Source: Anaerolineaceae bacterium
Lineage (GTDB): Bacteria > Chloroflexota > Anaerolineae > Anaerolineales > Anaerolineaceae
DNA length: 12,983 nucleotides
Reading direction: 5' to 3'
NCBI GenBank assembly: GCA_030620065.1
Contig: JAUXFJ010000014.1
Span: forward strand, 1 to 12,983
The notes beneath the pieces were generated by a model. It did no database searches. It was not told the DNA's origin and was given only the letters and a program-made list of their open reading frames with translations. Below are positions 5,932 through 12,983 of the stretch, piece by piece. Each line of letters starts with the position of its first letter. Position 1 is the stretch's first letter. The position numbers and the translations under genes are program-made.

Positions 5932-5947
5932 GATTATCTGCATAAAT

Positions 5948-6721
5948 CTATATCGCCGTTAAGATCAACGGCCCATCTGCTGTGATCGCTACAGTGTTTT
6001 CATAGTGTGCTGTGAGCGAACCATCCTTCGAAACAACTGTCCACTCATCGCTTCTGACACGTGTAAATCCTGTTCCCATCAACACCATCGGCTCAAGAGC
6101 GATTGTCATGCCTTCCCGCAACAAAACTCCTTGGCCGGGCTTGCCGTAATTGGGTACTTGCGGTCCTTCGTGCATTGCCCGCCCAACCCCATGCCCGGTG
6201 TAAGTACGAGTAATATAGATACCGTTGCTTTCAACATAGCGCTGCACCGCAGCACCAATATCACCACTGTGGTTGCCAGCAACCATCAACGAAGTTGCGA
6301 TATCCAAGGCTTTCATGACGATCTCGATCAGTTTCCTGGCTTTCGCACTGATTTCACCTACACCTACTGTAAAAGCCGAATCACCGACAAATCCTTCATA
6401 AACTGTGCCGCAGTCGACTGAAATGATGTCTCCACTGCACAATTTTCGCTTTCCAGGAATGCCGTGCACCAATTCCTCATTGACACTGGTACAAATGCTT
6501 CCTGGATAAGGATAGGGGCCAGGATAGTTTTTAAAGGGCGAGTAAACACCATACCCACGATGTACTGCCTCTGCAACTTCATTCAGCTCAGCGGTCGTTA
6601 CACCTGGTGCGATAGCTTCTTTTACAGCTGCCAATGCCTCTGCATTAATCCTGCCAGCTTCACGCATCAGCTTGATCTCAGCAGCATTTTTTATGTTGAT
6701 TTGCCGTTCCCAATTTGTCAC
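5948..6721 (-). CDS. map: Type I methionine aminopeptidase
   Basis: MetAP removes the initiator methionine from nascent proteins with small second residues, using a dinuclear metal centre. The 257-residue protein has all expected ligands and catalytic histidines: H86 (HGIPG), D103 (DCG), D114 (GDSAFT), H177 (TGHGVGR), H184, E210 (LEPM) and E241 (YENT). There is no N-terminal zinc-finger extension, so it is the bacterial short form. The start is GTG at 6719-6721, which overlaps the adk stop codon by 4 nt (GTGA), indicating translational coupling. Adk-map is a standard pair downstream of secY in Gram-positive-like gene orders. Confidence 0.98.
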   Translation of the reverse strand: MTNWERQINIKNAAEIKLMREAGRINAEALAAVKEAIAPGVTTAELNEVAEAVHRGYGVYSPFKNYPGPYPYPGSICTSVNEELVHGIPGKRKLCSGDIISVDCGTVYEGFVGDSAFTVGVGEISAKARKLIEIVMKALDIATSLMVAGNHSGDIGAAVQRYVESNGIYITRTYTGHGVGRAMHEGPQVPNYGKPGQGVLLREGMTIALEPMVLMGTGFTRVRSDEWTVVSKDGSLTAHYENTVAITADGPLILTAI

Positions 6722-7383
6722 AATCCAGCTGCTCCCGTGATAGCTTCGAGTATATCAGCTGTAACTGACTCGATATCATCCGTTCCATCAATCTCAACCA
6801 ACAAACCTAGGGAACGGTAATGCTCAATCAAGGGCGAAGTCTGCTCGAGATAGACATCAATACGCCGTTGCACAGTTTCAGGTTTATCATCCTCACGCTG
6901 GTAAAGCGGCGAACCATCCACATCGTCAATCCACTTAACCTTAGGCGGATTATTAAGCGCATGATATACCCTGCCTGAATGGCTCATCCAACGCCCGCCC
7001 AAACGGTCTACCAGCACTTTTGCTGGAACGCTGATATAAGGTACGATATTTACCTCACCGCCTAATCCATTAAGGATGGCATCCAGAGCACCTGCTTGTG
7101 CGGGTGTGCGTGGAAAACCGTCTAAAACAGCTCCCCCTACACAATCCGTTCGTGATAGGCGTTCCTCAACCATGGCGATGGTAACATCATCAGGTACAAG
7201 CTCACCCTTACTCATGTAAGATTGAGCTAACCGACCAAGCTCAGTTTTATTATTAAGGTTCTCTCGGAAAAGATCTCCGCTTGAAACATGGGTCAAATTC
7301 AACTTTTTAGCTAAAACCTTGGCCTGGGTTCCCTTTCCTGCGCCAGGTGGGCCAAGCATAACAATATAGGTTGGTTTTGCCAC
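6718..7383 (-). CDS. adk: Adenylate kinase
   Basis: Adk interconverts ATP plus AMP and two ADP in the cytoplasm. The 221-residue protein is the long form. It has a P-loop GPPGAGKG at 11-18, the AMP-site arginines R40 and R92 (DGFPR), R127, a LID domain about 126-164, and R163 and R174 matching the catalytic arginines. The LID lacks the four cysteines of zinc-binding Adk and instead shows SHSG and DDVDG, like the hydrogen-bonded LID of E. coli. GTG at 7381-7383 is the start, with GAGG 6 nt upstream and directly before it the secY stop. Its stop overlaps the map start by 4 nt. Confidence 0.98.
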   Translation of the reverse strand: MAKPTYIVMLGPPGAGKGTQAKVLAKKLNLTHVSSGDLFRENLNNKTELGRLAQSYMSKGELVPDDVTIAMVEERLSRTDCVGGAVLDGFPRTPAQAGALDAILNGLGGEVNIVPYISVPAKVLVDRLGGRWMSHSGRVYHALNNPPKVKWIDDVDGSPLYQREDDKPETVQRRIDVYLEQTSPLIEHYRSLGLLVEIDGTDDIESVTADILEAITGAAGL

Positions 7384-7394
7384 AAATTACCTCT

Positions 7395-8732
7395 TTAGCT
7401 AATCAAACGATCTTCGTACCCGTGCAATTTAAGCTCGGTTTCGATAATTTGGAAAGTATCACGCACCGTTCCGACCACAATAAGCAAGCCTGACGAGGAT
7501 ACAAGGAAGATTCCCGCTTGCGAAGCGCCCATAGGCAGGAAAGCGCCAAAAATATAAGGCATGACTGCTATAATACCCAGAGAGAGTGCCCCTGGTAAAG
7601 TTATGCGCCGCTGAACCTTCATTAAATAACGCTGTGTTGGCCCGCCGCGCGCCACGCCAGGAATCTGTGCACCTTGCTTCTTCAGATTCTCACCATAATT
7701 CTGCTGTGCAAATAGCACATCGGTATAAAAGTAGGAGAAAAGCACAACCAATGAAAAGAACATCATCGGATACCAAGTAGAATCACCACTAAATATCTGC
7801 GTGGTTGAAGCCGCCAAATTAGCAAGCCATTCTGTCTTTGAAGTCATGAAGAAGCTTGCTAATATCGCAGGAAACGTTAAAAACGATTGCGCAAAGATTA
7901 ATGGGATCATACCTGCCATATTCACCATCAAGGGTAAATTACTCTTCACTGGCATAGACATACGATTACCAATCCGCCTGCCAGGGAACATCACAGGAAC
8001 GAAGCGCCTCCCTTGCTGAATATAAACAATGGCAAAGATCGTCAATAGTAAAATGGCAATAACAATAGAAATCAGCCATCGTGTCTGCTCATCCGTAACC
8101 AAAGCGTACAAATTCTGAGGAATACGTGAAACAATACCAGCGCAAATAATCAAGGATAAACCTTGATTCCTGATTCCAAACTCGGAGATCAACTGACCCA
8201 ACCATACACCCAGCATCGTGCCTGCCATCATAGTAAACAATGAGGCTAGTGTTGGCAGAAGTTTTGCTCCTGTAAAACCAAAATTCGTGATTACTGAACT
8301 GCCACCCAGCATCGCGTTGAAAATGTTAATCTGGCCAATCGCAGAAAGCGCTGCCATCGGGATGGTCAAAATCACTGTCCATTTTTCCATCCAAATTCGG
8401 CCACCGCGCGGGTCTTCCTGCATCTTGCGTTCAAGTGCAGGGATGATCGGCTGTAGCAACTGCAGGATGATCTGAGCAGTGATATATGGATAAACACCCA
8501 TTGCCAGGATCGAAAAGCGTGAAACCGCACCACCGGAGAGCAGGTCCAACAGGTTGATCAAACTACCTGCCGCACCCGTCGCTGTCGTAAGCTGTTTAAC
8601 AACCTCGCGATCAATACCCGGTACAGGAATGTTCGATGCAAAGCGATAGATCGCCAGCAAAAGAAGCGTGATTAATAATTTTTTCCTGATATCTTCAGAT
8701 TTCCACAAATAGCGCCAACCTGACCGCTTCAT
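7395..8732 (-). CDS. secY: Protein translocase subunit SecY
   Basis: SecY is the pore of the SecYEG channel for secretion and membrane-protein insertion. The 445-residue protein has the expected ten hydrophobic segments; the first is about 17-35. A plug region is about 56-76 (INLLDLLSGGAVSRFSILAMG), and NMAGMIPLIFA lies at 271-281, after the fourth cytosolic loop. The fifth cytosolic loop reads IPGVARGGPTQRYL (357-370). In most SecY the arginine follows PG plus one residue (E. coli R357); here that position is A361 and the arginine is next, R362. ATG at 8730-8732 has AAAGGAG 8 nt upstream. It lies 22 nt after rplO and 11 nt before adk. Confidence 0.98.
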   Translation of the reverse strand: MKRSGWRYLWKSEDIRKKLLITLLLLAIYRFASNIPVPGIDREVVKQLTTATGAAGSLINLLDLLSGGAVSRFSILAMGVYPYITAQIILQLLQPIIPALERKMQEDPRGGRIWMEKWTVILTIPMAALSAIGQINIFNAMLGGSSVITNFGFTGAKLLPTLASLFTMMAGTMLGVWLGQLISEFGIRNQGLSLIICAGIVSRIPQNLYALVTDEQTRWLISIVIAILLLTIFAIVYIQQGRRFVPVMFPGRRIGNRMSMPVKSNLPLMVNMAGMIPLIFAQSFLTFPAILASFFMTSKTEWLANLAASTTQIFSGDSTWYPMMFFSLVVLFSYFYTDVLFAQQNYGENLKKQGAQIPGVARGGPTQRYLMKVQRRITLPGALSLGIIAVMPYIFGAFLPMGASQAGIFLVSSSGLLIVVGTVRDTFQIIETELKLHGYEDRLIS

Positions 8733-8754
8733 GAATCTGGTCTCCTTTAACCCT

Positions 8755-9210
8755 TTACAGGGTAATCATTTCTACACTGCCGCCCGCTTTTTCAATCTTT
8801 TTCTTAGCACTTTCACTTACTTTGTGAGCATACACCTTAAGCGGCACCTTCACTTCACCACGGCCCAAAACCTTGATCGGTTTTTTCGTGTTCCGGATGA
8901 TATTCGCCAACAAAAGGCTTTCAGGTGTGACTTCACTGTTAGCTTTGAAGCCTGCTAACTTATCAAGATTGACTTCAACATAATGAATACGGTTGATAGG
9001 CGTGTTGCCTTGCCCGCGCATGAACGGCAGTTTCCGGTAAAATGGCAGATTGCCGCCCATATGATAGGGACGCACACCACCACCAGCCCGTGAATTCTGC
9101 CCTTTCATACCGCGTCCAGCTGTCTTACCATTGCCGGTCGCAGATCCACGGCCCACTCGCTTTCGATCTTTTTTAGAACCCTTATTGGGTTTCAAATCAT
9201 GTAACTGCAT
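8755..9210 (-). CDS. rplO: 50S ribosomal protein uL15
   Basis: uL15 binds 23S rRNA late in 50S assembly. The 151-residue product starts with MQLHDLKPNKG and has the very basic glycine-rich N-terminal extension (KRVGRGSATGNGKTAGRGMKG) and the RAGGGVRPYHMGGNLPFYRKLP block, followed by a compact C-terminal domain after about residue 75. ATG at 9208-9210 has GGAG 5 nt upstream, placed right after the rpmD stop. It precedes secY, as in nearly all bacteria. A 5-bp hairpin with a GUAA loop covers the stop codon, but it is too small to interpret. Confidence 0.98.
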   Translation of the reverse strand: MQLHDLKPNKGSKKDRKRVGRGSATGNGKTAGRGMKGQNSRAGGGVRPYHMGGNLPFYRKLPFMRGQGNTPINRIHYVEVNLDKLAGFKANSEVTPESLLLANIIRNTKKPIKVLGRGEVKVPLKVYAHKVSESAKKKIEKAGGSVEMITL

Positions 9211-9219
9211 CGCAACTCC

Positions 9220-9423
9220 CTAAGATTCTGATTCAATTTCAATCAGATGTGATACCTTGGTAAGCATACCGCGTACGGCAGGATTATCCACCTGCATAAC
9301 TGTCTGGTTGATCTTTCGAAGACCTAAAGCCTTTAAAGTATCTTTCTGCCGTTTTGAATAACCAATCCCGCTCTTCTTTAAAGTAATACGGAGCGTTTTC
9401 TTCGGTGCTTTTTTCCTAGCCAT
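9220..9423 (-). CDS. rpmD: 50S ribosomal protein uL30
   Basis: uL30 is a small 50S protein. The 67-residue product is a little longer than the usual bacterial 58-61, with a basic N-terminal lead (ARKKAPKK) before the LRITLKKSGIGYSKRQKDTLKALGL fold and a short acidic tail. The motif VMQVDNPAVRGMLTKVSHLI is diagnostic. Its ATG at 9421-9423 lies inside the end of rpsE (8-nt overlap), and GGAGG sits 5 nt upstream within rpsE, so translation is likely coupled. Confidence 0.96.
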   Translation of the reverse strand: MARKKAPKKTLRITLKKSGIGYSKRQKDTLKALGLRKINQTVMQVDNPAVRGMLTKVSHLIEIESES

Positions 9424-9940
9424 TCTTCCTCCGCTCCCAGAAGGGTGTCACATCCTTCACGTCTTTTCCACGTTCGAGCGCGACCGTCGCAGGTGATTTC
9501 AACTGCGCCAGGGCATCAAAAGTAGCCTGAACTACATTCAGTACGTTATCACTGCCTAAGGACTTCGTCAGGATGTCATGAATGCCAGCGGCTTCACAAA
9601 CCGCCCGCACACCGCCTGCCGCAACAACGCCGGTCCCAAGAGATGCAGGCTTTAGAAGCACTCGTGCTCCACTTTGCTTGCCTATAACCTTATGCGGGAT
9701 TGTCGTGCCAAGCAAACATACCTTTGTCATATTCTTTTGCGCTTTTCCACTCGCTTTACGCATCGCATCAGGTACCGCCTTAGCTTTACCAATACCCAAC
9801 CCGACGTTACCATTATTATCACCAATTACCATCGTGACTCTAAAGGAAAAACGGCGACCGCCCTTTACAACCTTTGCAACACGTGCGATATCAATCACTC
9901 GCTCATCATATTGGCTTTCTGAAGCTTGGTAATTTGCCAT
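9416..9940 (-). CDS. rpsE: 30S ribosomal protein uS5
   Basis: uS5 contributes to decoding fidelity and to mRNA unwinding at the 30S entry channel. I start it at ATG 9938-9940 (174 residues; E. coli 167) because GAGGG lies 6 nt upstream; a TTG two codons earlier would touch that site. The N-terminal double-stranded RNA-binding domain (about 14-78) contains VIDIARVAKVVKGGRRFSFR and VGLGIGKAKAVPDAMRKA; the C-terminal domain contains VVAAGGVRAVCEAAGIHDILTK. The gene is 24 nt after rplR and its last 8 nt overlap rpmD. Confidence 0.97.
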   Translation of the reverse strand: MANYQASESQYDERVIDIARVAKVVKGGRRFSFRVTMVIGDNNGNVGLGIGKAKAVPDAMRKASGKAQKNMTKVCLLGTTIPHKVIGKQSGARVLLKPASLGTGVVAAGGVRAVCEAAGIHDILTKSLGSDNVLNVVQATFDALAQLKSPATVALERGKDVKDVTPFWERRKNG

Positions 9941-9964
9941 ATTCAACCCTCGTCTCTCATTAAC

Positions 9965-10330
9965 CTAGAATACCAGTCCGCTTTTGCGTGCGCCTTCAGC
10001 CAGGGCTTTTACACGCCCTGCGTAGATGAAACCGCCGCGATCCATAACGATCTTAGTAATCCCTTTATCCAAAGCGCGTTTTGCCACTTCTTCCCCAACA
10101 ATGCGCGCTTGATCAATCTTATTTAAACCCTTCATCTTGGGCCTAGTGACTTTATCAATACTCGATGCGGACACAAGTGTTGTACCACTATGATCATCAA
10201 TCACCTGAACATAAATCTCAGATGTACTGCGAAACACATTCATGCGTGGTCGCTCTTGGGTGCCGAAGATCTTTTTTCGAACACGTCGATGCCGCCGTAA
10301 CCGAGCTTCATTTCTTGATTTCTTAGCCAT
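9965..10330 (-). CDS. rplR: 50S ribosomal protein uL18
   Basis: uL18 binds 5S rRNA and brings it to the 50S central protuberance together with uL5. The 121-residue product (E. coli 117) has the basic start ARLRRHRRVRKKI, then ERPRMNVFRSTSEIYVQVIDD and the C-terminal MDRGGFIYAGRVKALAEGARKSGLVF typical of the family. ATG at 10328-10330 is preceded by AAAGGTG, which overlaps the rplF stop codon (spacing about 7 nt); the gap to rplF is 12 nt. Confidence 0.98.
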   Translation of the reverse strand: MAKKSRNEARLRRHRRVRKKIFGTQERPRMNVFRSTSEIYVQVIDDHSGTTLVSASSIDKVTRPKMKGLNKIDQARIVGEEVAKRALDKGITKIVMDRGGFIYAGRVKALAEGARKSGLVF

Positions 10331-10342
10331 TTACATTCACCT

Positions 10343-10891
10343 TTAAAGAATTGCTTTACCTGCTTTACCAGGTTTGCGTCGAATGACTTCTTCAATGTAT
10401 TTGATACCCTTACCCTTATATGGCTCGGGAGGACGAATCTTGCGAATTTCAGCCGCAACTTGGCCAACTTGCTGTTTATCGCGCCCTTTGACCTTGATTT
10501 GGCGGATCTTCATCTCCACCTCAAAAGTTATCCCGGTTGGGGCTTCAACTTTCACGGGGTGCGAAAAACCCACATTGATAACCAGATCGTTTCCGTCCAA
10601 TTCGGCTCGATATCCGACGCCGTTAATTTCTAATACACGTTCAAAACCCTCACTAACACCAACGATCATATTATTGATCAAGGCTCGGGTCGTTCCATGT
10701 AAAGCGCGATGTGTCGGTTTATCAGATGGACGCTCCACAATCACTTGCCCATCTTCTAACTTAATGGCGATATCCGCTGAAAATGTCCTCTCCAGTTCGC
10801 CTTGCGGACCCTTTACGTGAACAAAGGAATCCTTAACCTTAACCTCAACGCCTTTTGGAACATCGATCGGTAAACGTCCTATTCGTGACAC
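10343..10891 (-). CDS. rplF: 50S ribosomal protein uL6
   Basis: uL6 lies near the sarcin-ricin loop and factor-binding site. The 182-residue product contains two related domains: SRIGRLPIDVPKGVEVKV at the start, and the C-terminal signature PPEPYKGKGIKY near 155-166. The start is GTG at 10889-10891, backed by a strong AGGAGG 8 nt upstream. The gap to rpsH is 31 nt and to rplR is 12 nt, matching the standard rpsH-rplF-rplR order. Confidence 0.98.
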   Translation of the reverse strand: MSRIGRLPIDVPKGVEVKVKDSFVHVKGPQGELERTFSADIAIKLEDGQVIVERPSDKPTHRALHGTTRALINNMIVGVSEGFERVLEINGVGYRAELDGNDLVINVGFSHPVKVEAPTGITFEVEMKIRQIKVKGRDKQQVGQVAAEIRKIRPPEPYKGKGIKYIEEVIRRKPGKAGKAIL

Positions 10892-10922
10892 GTCGATTAC
10901 CTCCTATTCTCTCCGCCAGGCC

Positions 10923-11336
10923 CTACCAGACCTTGCAAAGGATTTCACCGCCAACGCCGATCTTACGAGCGCGTTGGCCTGTCATAACACCTTTCGGCGT
11001 TGACAGAATGGCAACCCCAATACCCGAGAGTACCCAAGGGATATCCTTCTTGGCTGTATATACTCGGCACCCAGGTTTACTTACCCGTTGCAGCCCAGTG
11101 AGTATCGGGCGGCGGTGCCGGCGTTCTCCAATATATTTCAATCGTAATCGCAATATCTTCTGCCCAGCAATCTTGCCATCCACTACCTCATAGCTCTTGA
11201 TATATCCTTCTTCTTGAAGGATGCGAGCTATTTCGGCTTTCAAATTGGAACTGGGCATACTGACCAAAGTTTGTTTAGCCATAGCCACGTTGCGAATACG
11301 AGTCAGCATATCTGCTATTGGATCTGAAATTGTCAT
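10923..11336 (-). CDS. rpsH: 30S ribosomal protein uS8
   Basis: uS8 is a primary 16S rRNA binder of the central domain; in E. coli it represses the spc operon by binding mRNA near rplE. The 137-residue product (E. coli 130) begins TISDPIADMLTRIRNV, has ISKPGCRVYTAKKD-like central residues (VSKPGCRVYTAKKDIPWV), and ends GGEILCKVW. The GIGVAILSTPKGVMT region is the conserved rRNA-binding part. ATG at 11334-11336 has GGAGG 8 nt upstream. It follows rpsN after 20 nt. I could not identify an obvious S8-target mimic at the rplE junction by eye. Confidence 0.98.
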   Translation of the reverse strand: MTISDPIADMLTRIRNVAMAKQTLVSMPSSNLKAEIARILQEEGYIKSYEVVDGKIAGQKILRLRLKYIGERRHRRPILTGLQRVSKPGCRVYTAKKDIPWVLSGIGVAILSTPKGVMTGQRARKIGVGGEILCKVW

Positions 11337-11356
11337 CGATAATACCTCCGGCCAAA

Positions 11357-11539
11357 CTACCAGGATGACTTGACAACGCCGGGAATCTTTCCCTGCAAAG
11401 CCAACTCACGAAAACAGATACGGCATAAACCGAACTTACGCATATAACCGCGCGGTCTTCCACAGCGACGACAGCGATTCACCACCTGGTTTGGATATTT
11501 ACGCCGCATTTCGCGATAAACCATACACTTCTTAGCCAT
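11357..11539 (-). CDS. rpsZ: 30S ribosomal protein uS14, type Z (zinc)
   Basis: This is the short, zinc-binding form of uS14 (60 residues; the long cysteine-less form is about 100). C23, C26, C39 and C42 make two CxxC pairs; the sequence ends GKIPGVVKSSW, which is diagnostic. It sits in the 30S head. The real ATG is at 11537-11539, giving MAKKCMVYRE; it overlaps the end of rplE by 8 nt and is therefore probably translationally coupled. Type-Z uS14 in the spc operon is usual in Firmicutes, Actinobacteria, Chloroflexota and Thermus-type bacteria. It may also be labelled rpsN. Confidence 0.97.
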   Translation of the reverse strand: MAKKCMVYREMRRKYPNQVVNRCRRCGRPRGYMRKFGLCRICFRELALQGKIPGVVKSSW

Positions 11540-12083
11540 TTTGTCCTTTCCTAAAAGGCATTCCAAATTTTGACAACAAAGCACGCCCCTGATTATCGTT
11601 ATCTGCTGTTGTAACAATGCTTACTTCCATCCCGCGTAACTTGTCTATCTTGTCATAATCAAGTTCCGGGAAAATCAGCTGCTCACGAATGCCTAGCGTG
11701 TAATTTCCACGCCCATCAAACGAATCAGGAGAAATTCCCCTGAAGTCGCGCAAACGGGGAAGAGCCACATTGATTAAACGATCCAGAAAAGCCCACATCT
11801 TGTCCCCTCGCAGGGTCACTTTGACACCTATCTGTCGACCTGCCCGCAGTTTGAAGTTTGAAATATCTTTCTTCGCCTTCAATACAACTGGGCGTTGGCC
11901 CGTGATAATGGTCAAATCATTCAAAGCTGCATCCAAGGCTTTTGGATTATCCAAAGCCTCACCTACACCAATATTGACAACCACCTTCTCGATGCCAGGA
12001 ACCTGCATGACGTTCTTAAGGTCAAGCTCTTTGAACAAAGCAGGTGCTATTTCATCTCGATATATTTCTTTCAGTCTATTCAT
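11532..12083 (-). CDS. rplE: 50S ribosomal protein uL5
   Basis: uL5 binds 5S rRNA in the central protuberance and contacts P-site tRNA. The 183-residue product (E. coli 179) has the typical start RLKEIYRDEIAPAL, the VPGIEKVVVNIGVGEA block, the RAGRQIGVKVTLRGDKMW segment, and DFRGISPDSFDGRGNYTLGI. The C-terminus carries the IVTTADNDNQGRALLSKFGMPF motif. ATG at 12081-12083 has AGGT about 8 nt upstream. It is 21 nt after rplX and its last 8 nt overlap rpsZ. Confidence 0.98.
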   Translation of the reverse strand: MNRLKEIYRDEIAPALFKELDLKNVMQVPGIEKVVVNIGVGEALDNPKALDAALNDLTIITGQRPVVLKAKKDISNFKLRAGRQIGVKVTLRGDKMWAFLDRLINVALPRLRDFRGISPDSFDGRGNYTLGIREQLIFPELDYDKIDKLRGMEVSIVTTADNDNQGRALLSKFGMPFRKGQNG

Positions 12084-12104
12084 CTTTTTCTACCTGACAG
12101 CCTC

Positions 12105-12434
12105 TTAGTCAATTTGATCACCGGTTCGTCGTGAAATCCGGATACGTTTGCCGTCTTTTCGCTCAAGTTTTACTTTGGTCGGCTTACCGTCTTTAGGATT
12201 GATCAGCATCACGTTTGACACATGGATCGGGGCTTCAAATTCTATGATCCCGGATGGGATCGTCTTACCGCGTGACTGCGTCTGTTTCTGGTGTTTTTTG
12301 CACAGGTTTACACCTTGCACAACCACACGCATATCATCAGGGATCACTCTGATCACTTCACCAACTTTTCCCTTATCGTCTGCAGCCCCGCGAATCACCA
12401 TTACTTGATCGCCTTTGCGAATCTTCATCTTCAT
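12105..12434 (-). CDS. rplX: 50S ribosomal protein uL24
   Basis: uL24 initiates 50S assembly and lines the tunnel exit. The start is ATG 12432-12434, giving 109 residues (E. coli 104), because AGGAG lies 7 nt upstream; an in-frame GTG seven codons earlier has no ribosome-binding site and would add unusual residues. The KOW motif is at about 4-30 (KIRKGDQVMVIRG and DKGKVGEV), followed by GVNLCKKHQK and the conserved C-terminal RISRRTGDQID. It follows rplN after 24 nt. Confidence 0.97.
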   Translation of the reverse strand: MKMKIRKGDQVMVIRGAADDKGKVGEVIRVIPDDMRVVVQGVNLCKKHQKQTQSRGKTIPSGIIEFEAPIHVSNVMLINPKDGKPTKVKLERKDGKRIRISRRTGDQID

Positions 12435-12458
12435 TATGACGCTCCTAAATAACACTGG

Positions 12459-12830
12459 CTATATAACTTCCGGCGCCAGTGAAACAATTTTCATAAAGCC
12501 TTTCTCACGTAATTCACGTGCAACTGGGCCAAAAATACGTGTGCCGCGCGGGTTATAACCATCTGCATCCAGGATTACCGCTGCATTGTCATCAAACCGA
12601 ATACTTGACCCATCGGTCCGGCGCCATTCCTTTTTGGTCCGAACAATAACCGCCTTCACGATCTCACTCTTCTTAACCAAGGACTGAGGTGTCGCAACCT
12701 TCACCGTACCGACCACAATATCACCTACATACCCATATCGGCGCCGAGATCCACCCATAACATGGATCACCAATAATTCGCGTGCGCCTGTGTTATCCGT
12801 TATCTTTACGCGAGACTCTGTCTGGATCAT
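12459..12830 (-). CDS. rplN: 50S ribosomal protein uL14
   Basis: uL14 lies at the subunit interface and is the docking site of the silencing factor RsfS in species that have it. The 123-residue product is the universal length. It starts MIQTESRVKITDNTGARELL, contains GDIVVGTVK and AVIVRTKKEWRR, and has the diagnostic RFDDNAAVIL and GTRIFGPVARELRE. ATG at 12828-12830 comes 3 nt after the rpsQ stop; the GGAG that may serve it lies inside the end of rpsQ at a rather long spacing of 11 nt. Confidence 0.98.
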   Translation of the reverse strand: MIQTESRVKITDNTGARELLVIHVMGGSRRRYGYVGDIVVGTVKVATPQSLVKKSEIVKAVIVRTKKEWRRTDGSSIRFDDNAAVILDADGYNPRGTRIFGPVARELREKGFMKIVSLAPEVI

Positions 12831-12833
12831 GGT

Positions 12834-12983
12834 CTACTCTTCTCCTGCGATCGCTTCAAGCTCATTTTCCTTACGGATTTCAGCCTTAAGAATCTGCTCT
12901 ACAACCCAACGCTTGGTGCGGGAGATCGGTTTGCTTTCAACGATCTGAACTTTATCACCAACATTGCTATTCAGTGCGTCATG
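12834..12983 (-). CDS. rpsQ: 30S ribosomal protein uS17, C-terminal part (N-terminus outside window)
   Basis: Forty-nine residues and the stop (12834-12836) are visible. The segment starts HDALNSNVGDKVQIVESKPI, then SRTKRWVVEQIL, matching the second half of uS17, where an AHDE-like element precedes the GD-V-I-E strand and the PLSKTKRW-like signature. uS17 binds the 16S rRNA 5' domain. The tail after the signature (KAEIRKENELEAIAGEE) is a charged extension. The gene continues beyond base 12983, where the rest of rpsQ and then rpmC and rplP would be expected. It is 3 nt from rplN. Confidence 0.93.
   Translation of the reverse strand, partial: HDALNSNVGDKVQIVESKPISRTKRWVVEQILKAEIRKENELEAIAGEE

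Noticed and set aside
5758..5943. A 61-codon open frame on the minus strand across the rpmJ region
   Set aside because: It is out of frame with rpmJ, which is clearly genuine (zinc ligands, strong ribosome-binding site), and its product resembles no family I know.
8741..8770. Hairpin with a GUAA loop over the rplO stop codon
   Set aside because: The stem is only 5 bp and overlaps coding sequence and the secY ribosome-binding region; it could arise by chance.
10240..10467. A 75-codon minus-strand open frame overlapping rplF and rplR
   Set aside because: It lies in a different frame across two certain ribosomal genes and shows no recognisable domain.
1..12983. CRISPR arrays, tRNA or rRNA genes, insertion sequences, or phage genes
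   Set aside because: I saw no regularly spaced repeats, tRNA-like cloverleaf, transposase motif or terminal inverted repeats; the window is filled with core genes on one strand.

Overview
This window is one continuous run of genes, all on the minus strand, so it is read from the high-coordinate end down. It is the core ribosomal-protein cluster (spc plus alpha operons) followed by the rplM-rpsI pair and the start of a nucleotide-hygiene gene. The order fits a bacterium, and several traits point to the phylum Chloroflexota, perhaps class Anaerolineae: moderate GC, type-Z zinc uS14, zinc-type uS4 encoded inside the alpha operon, truA between rplQ and rplM, a tetrapyrrole-methylase/MazG fusion after rpsI, and the general look of SecY and Adk. 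That placement is an inference from protein character, not from a search.

Layout in transcription order: rpsQ (C-terminal part only, cut by the window edge), rplN, rplX, rplE, rpsN (type Z), rpsH, rplF, rplR, rpsE, rpmD, rplO, secY, adk, map, rpmJ, rpsM, rpsK, rpsD, rpoA, rplQ, truA, rplM, rpsI, then a YabN/MazG-like gene that runs off the low-coordinate end. rpmJ (37 codons) is intact. Most junctions are 3 to 35 nt or overlap by 4 to 8 nt, with clear Shine-Dalgarno sequences, as expected for translationally coupled ribosomal operons.

The genes work together as follows. The ribosomal proteins build the 30S and 50S subunits. SecY forms the membrane channel for nascent proteins. Adk balances adenine nucleotides. 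Methionine aminopeptidase trims new proteins. RpoA is the scaffold of RNA polymerase. TruA makes pseudouridine in the tRNA anticodon arm. The MazG-like enzyme probably removes aberrant nucleoside triphosphates.

No obviously new system is present. The points most worth a second look are non-coding: a good internal promoter inside an inverted repeat between map and rpmJ, where infA is usually found; a nested hairpin in the unusually long rpsM-rpsK gap; hairpins around the rplQ stop and truA ribosome-binding site and before rpoA; and a 26-bp perfect palindrome between rpsI and the mazG-like gene. Within proteins, SecY shows a one-residue displacement of the near-invariant arginine in its fifth cytosolic loop. 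No gene-free stretch exceeds 300 bases; the longest is 176 bases, between rpsI and the mazG-like gene.
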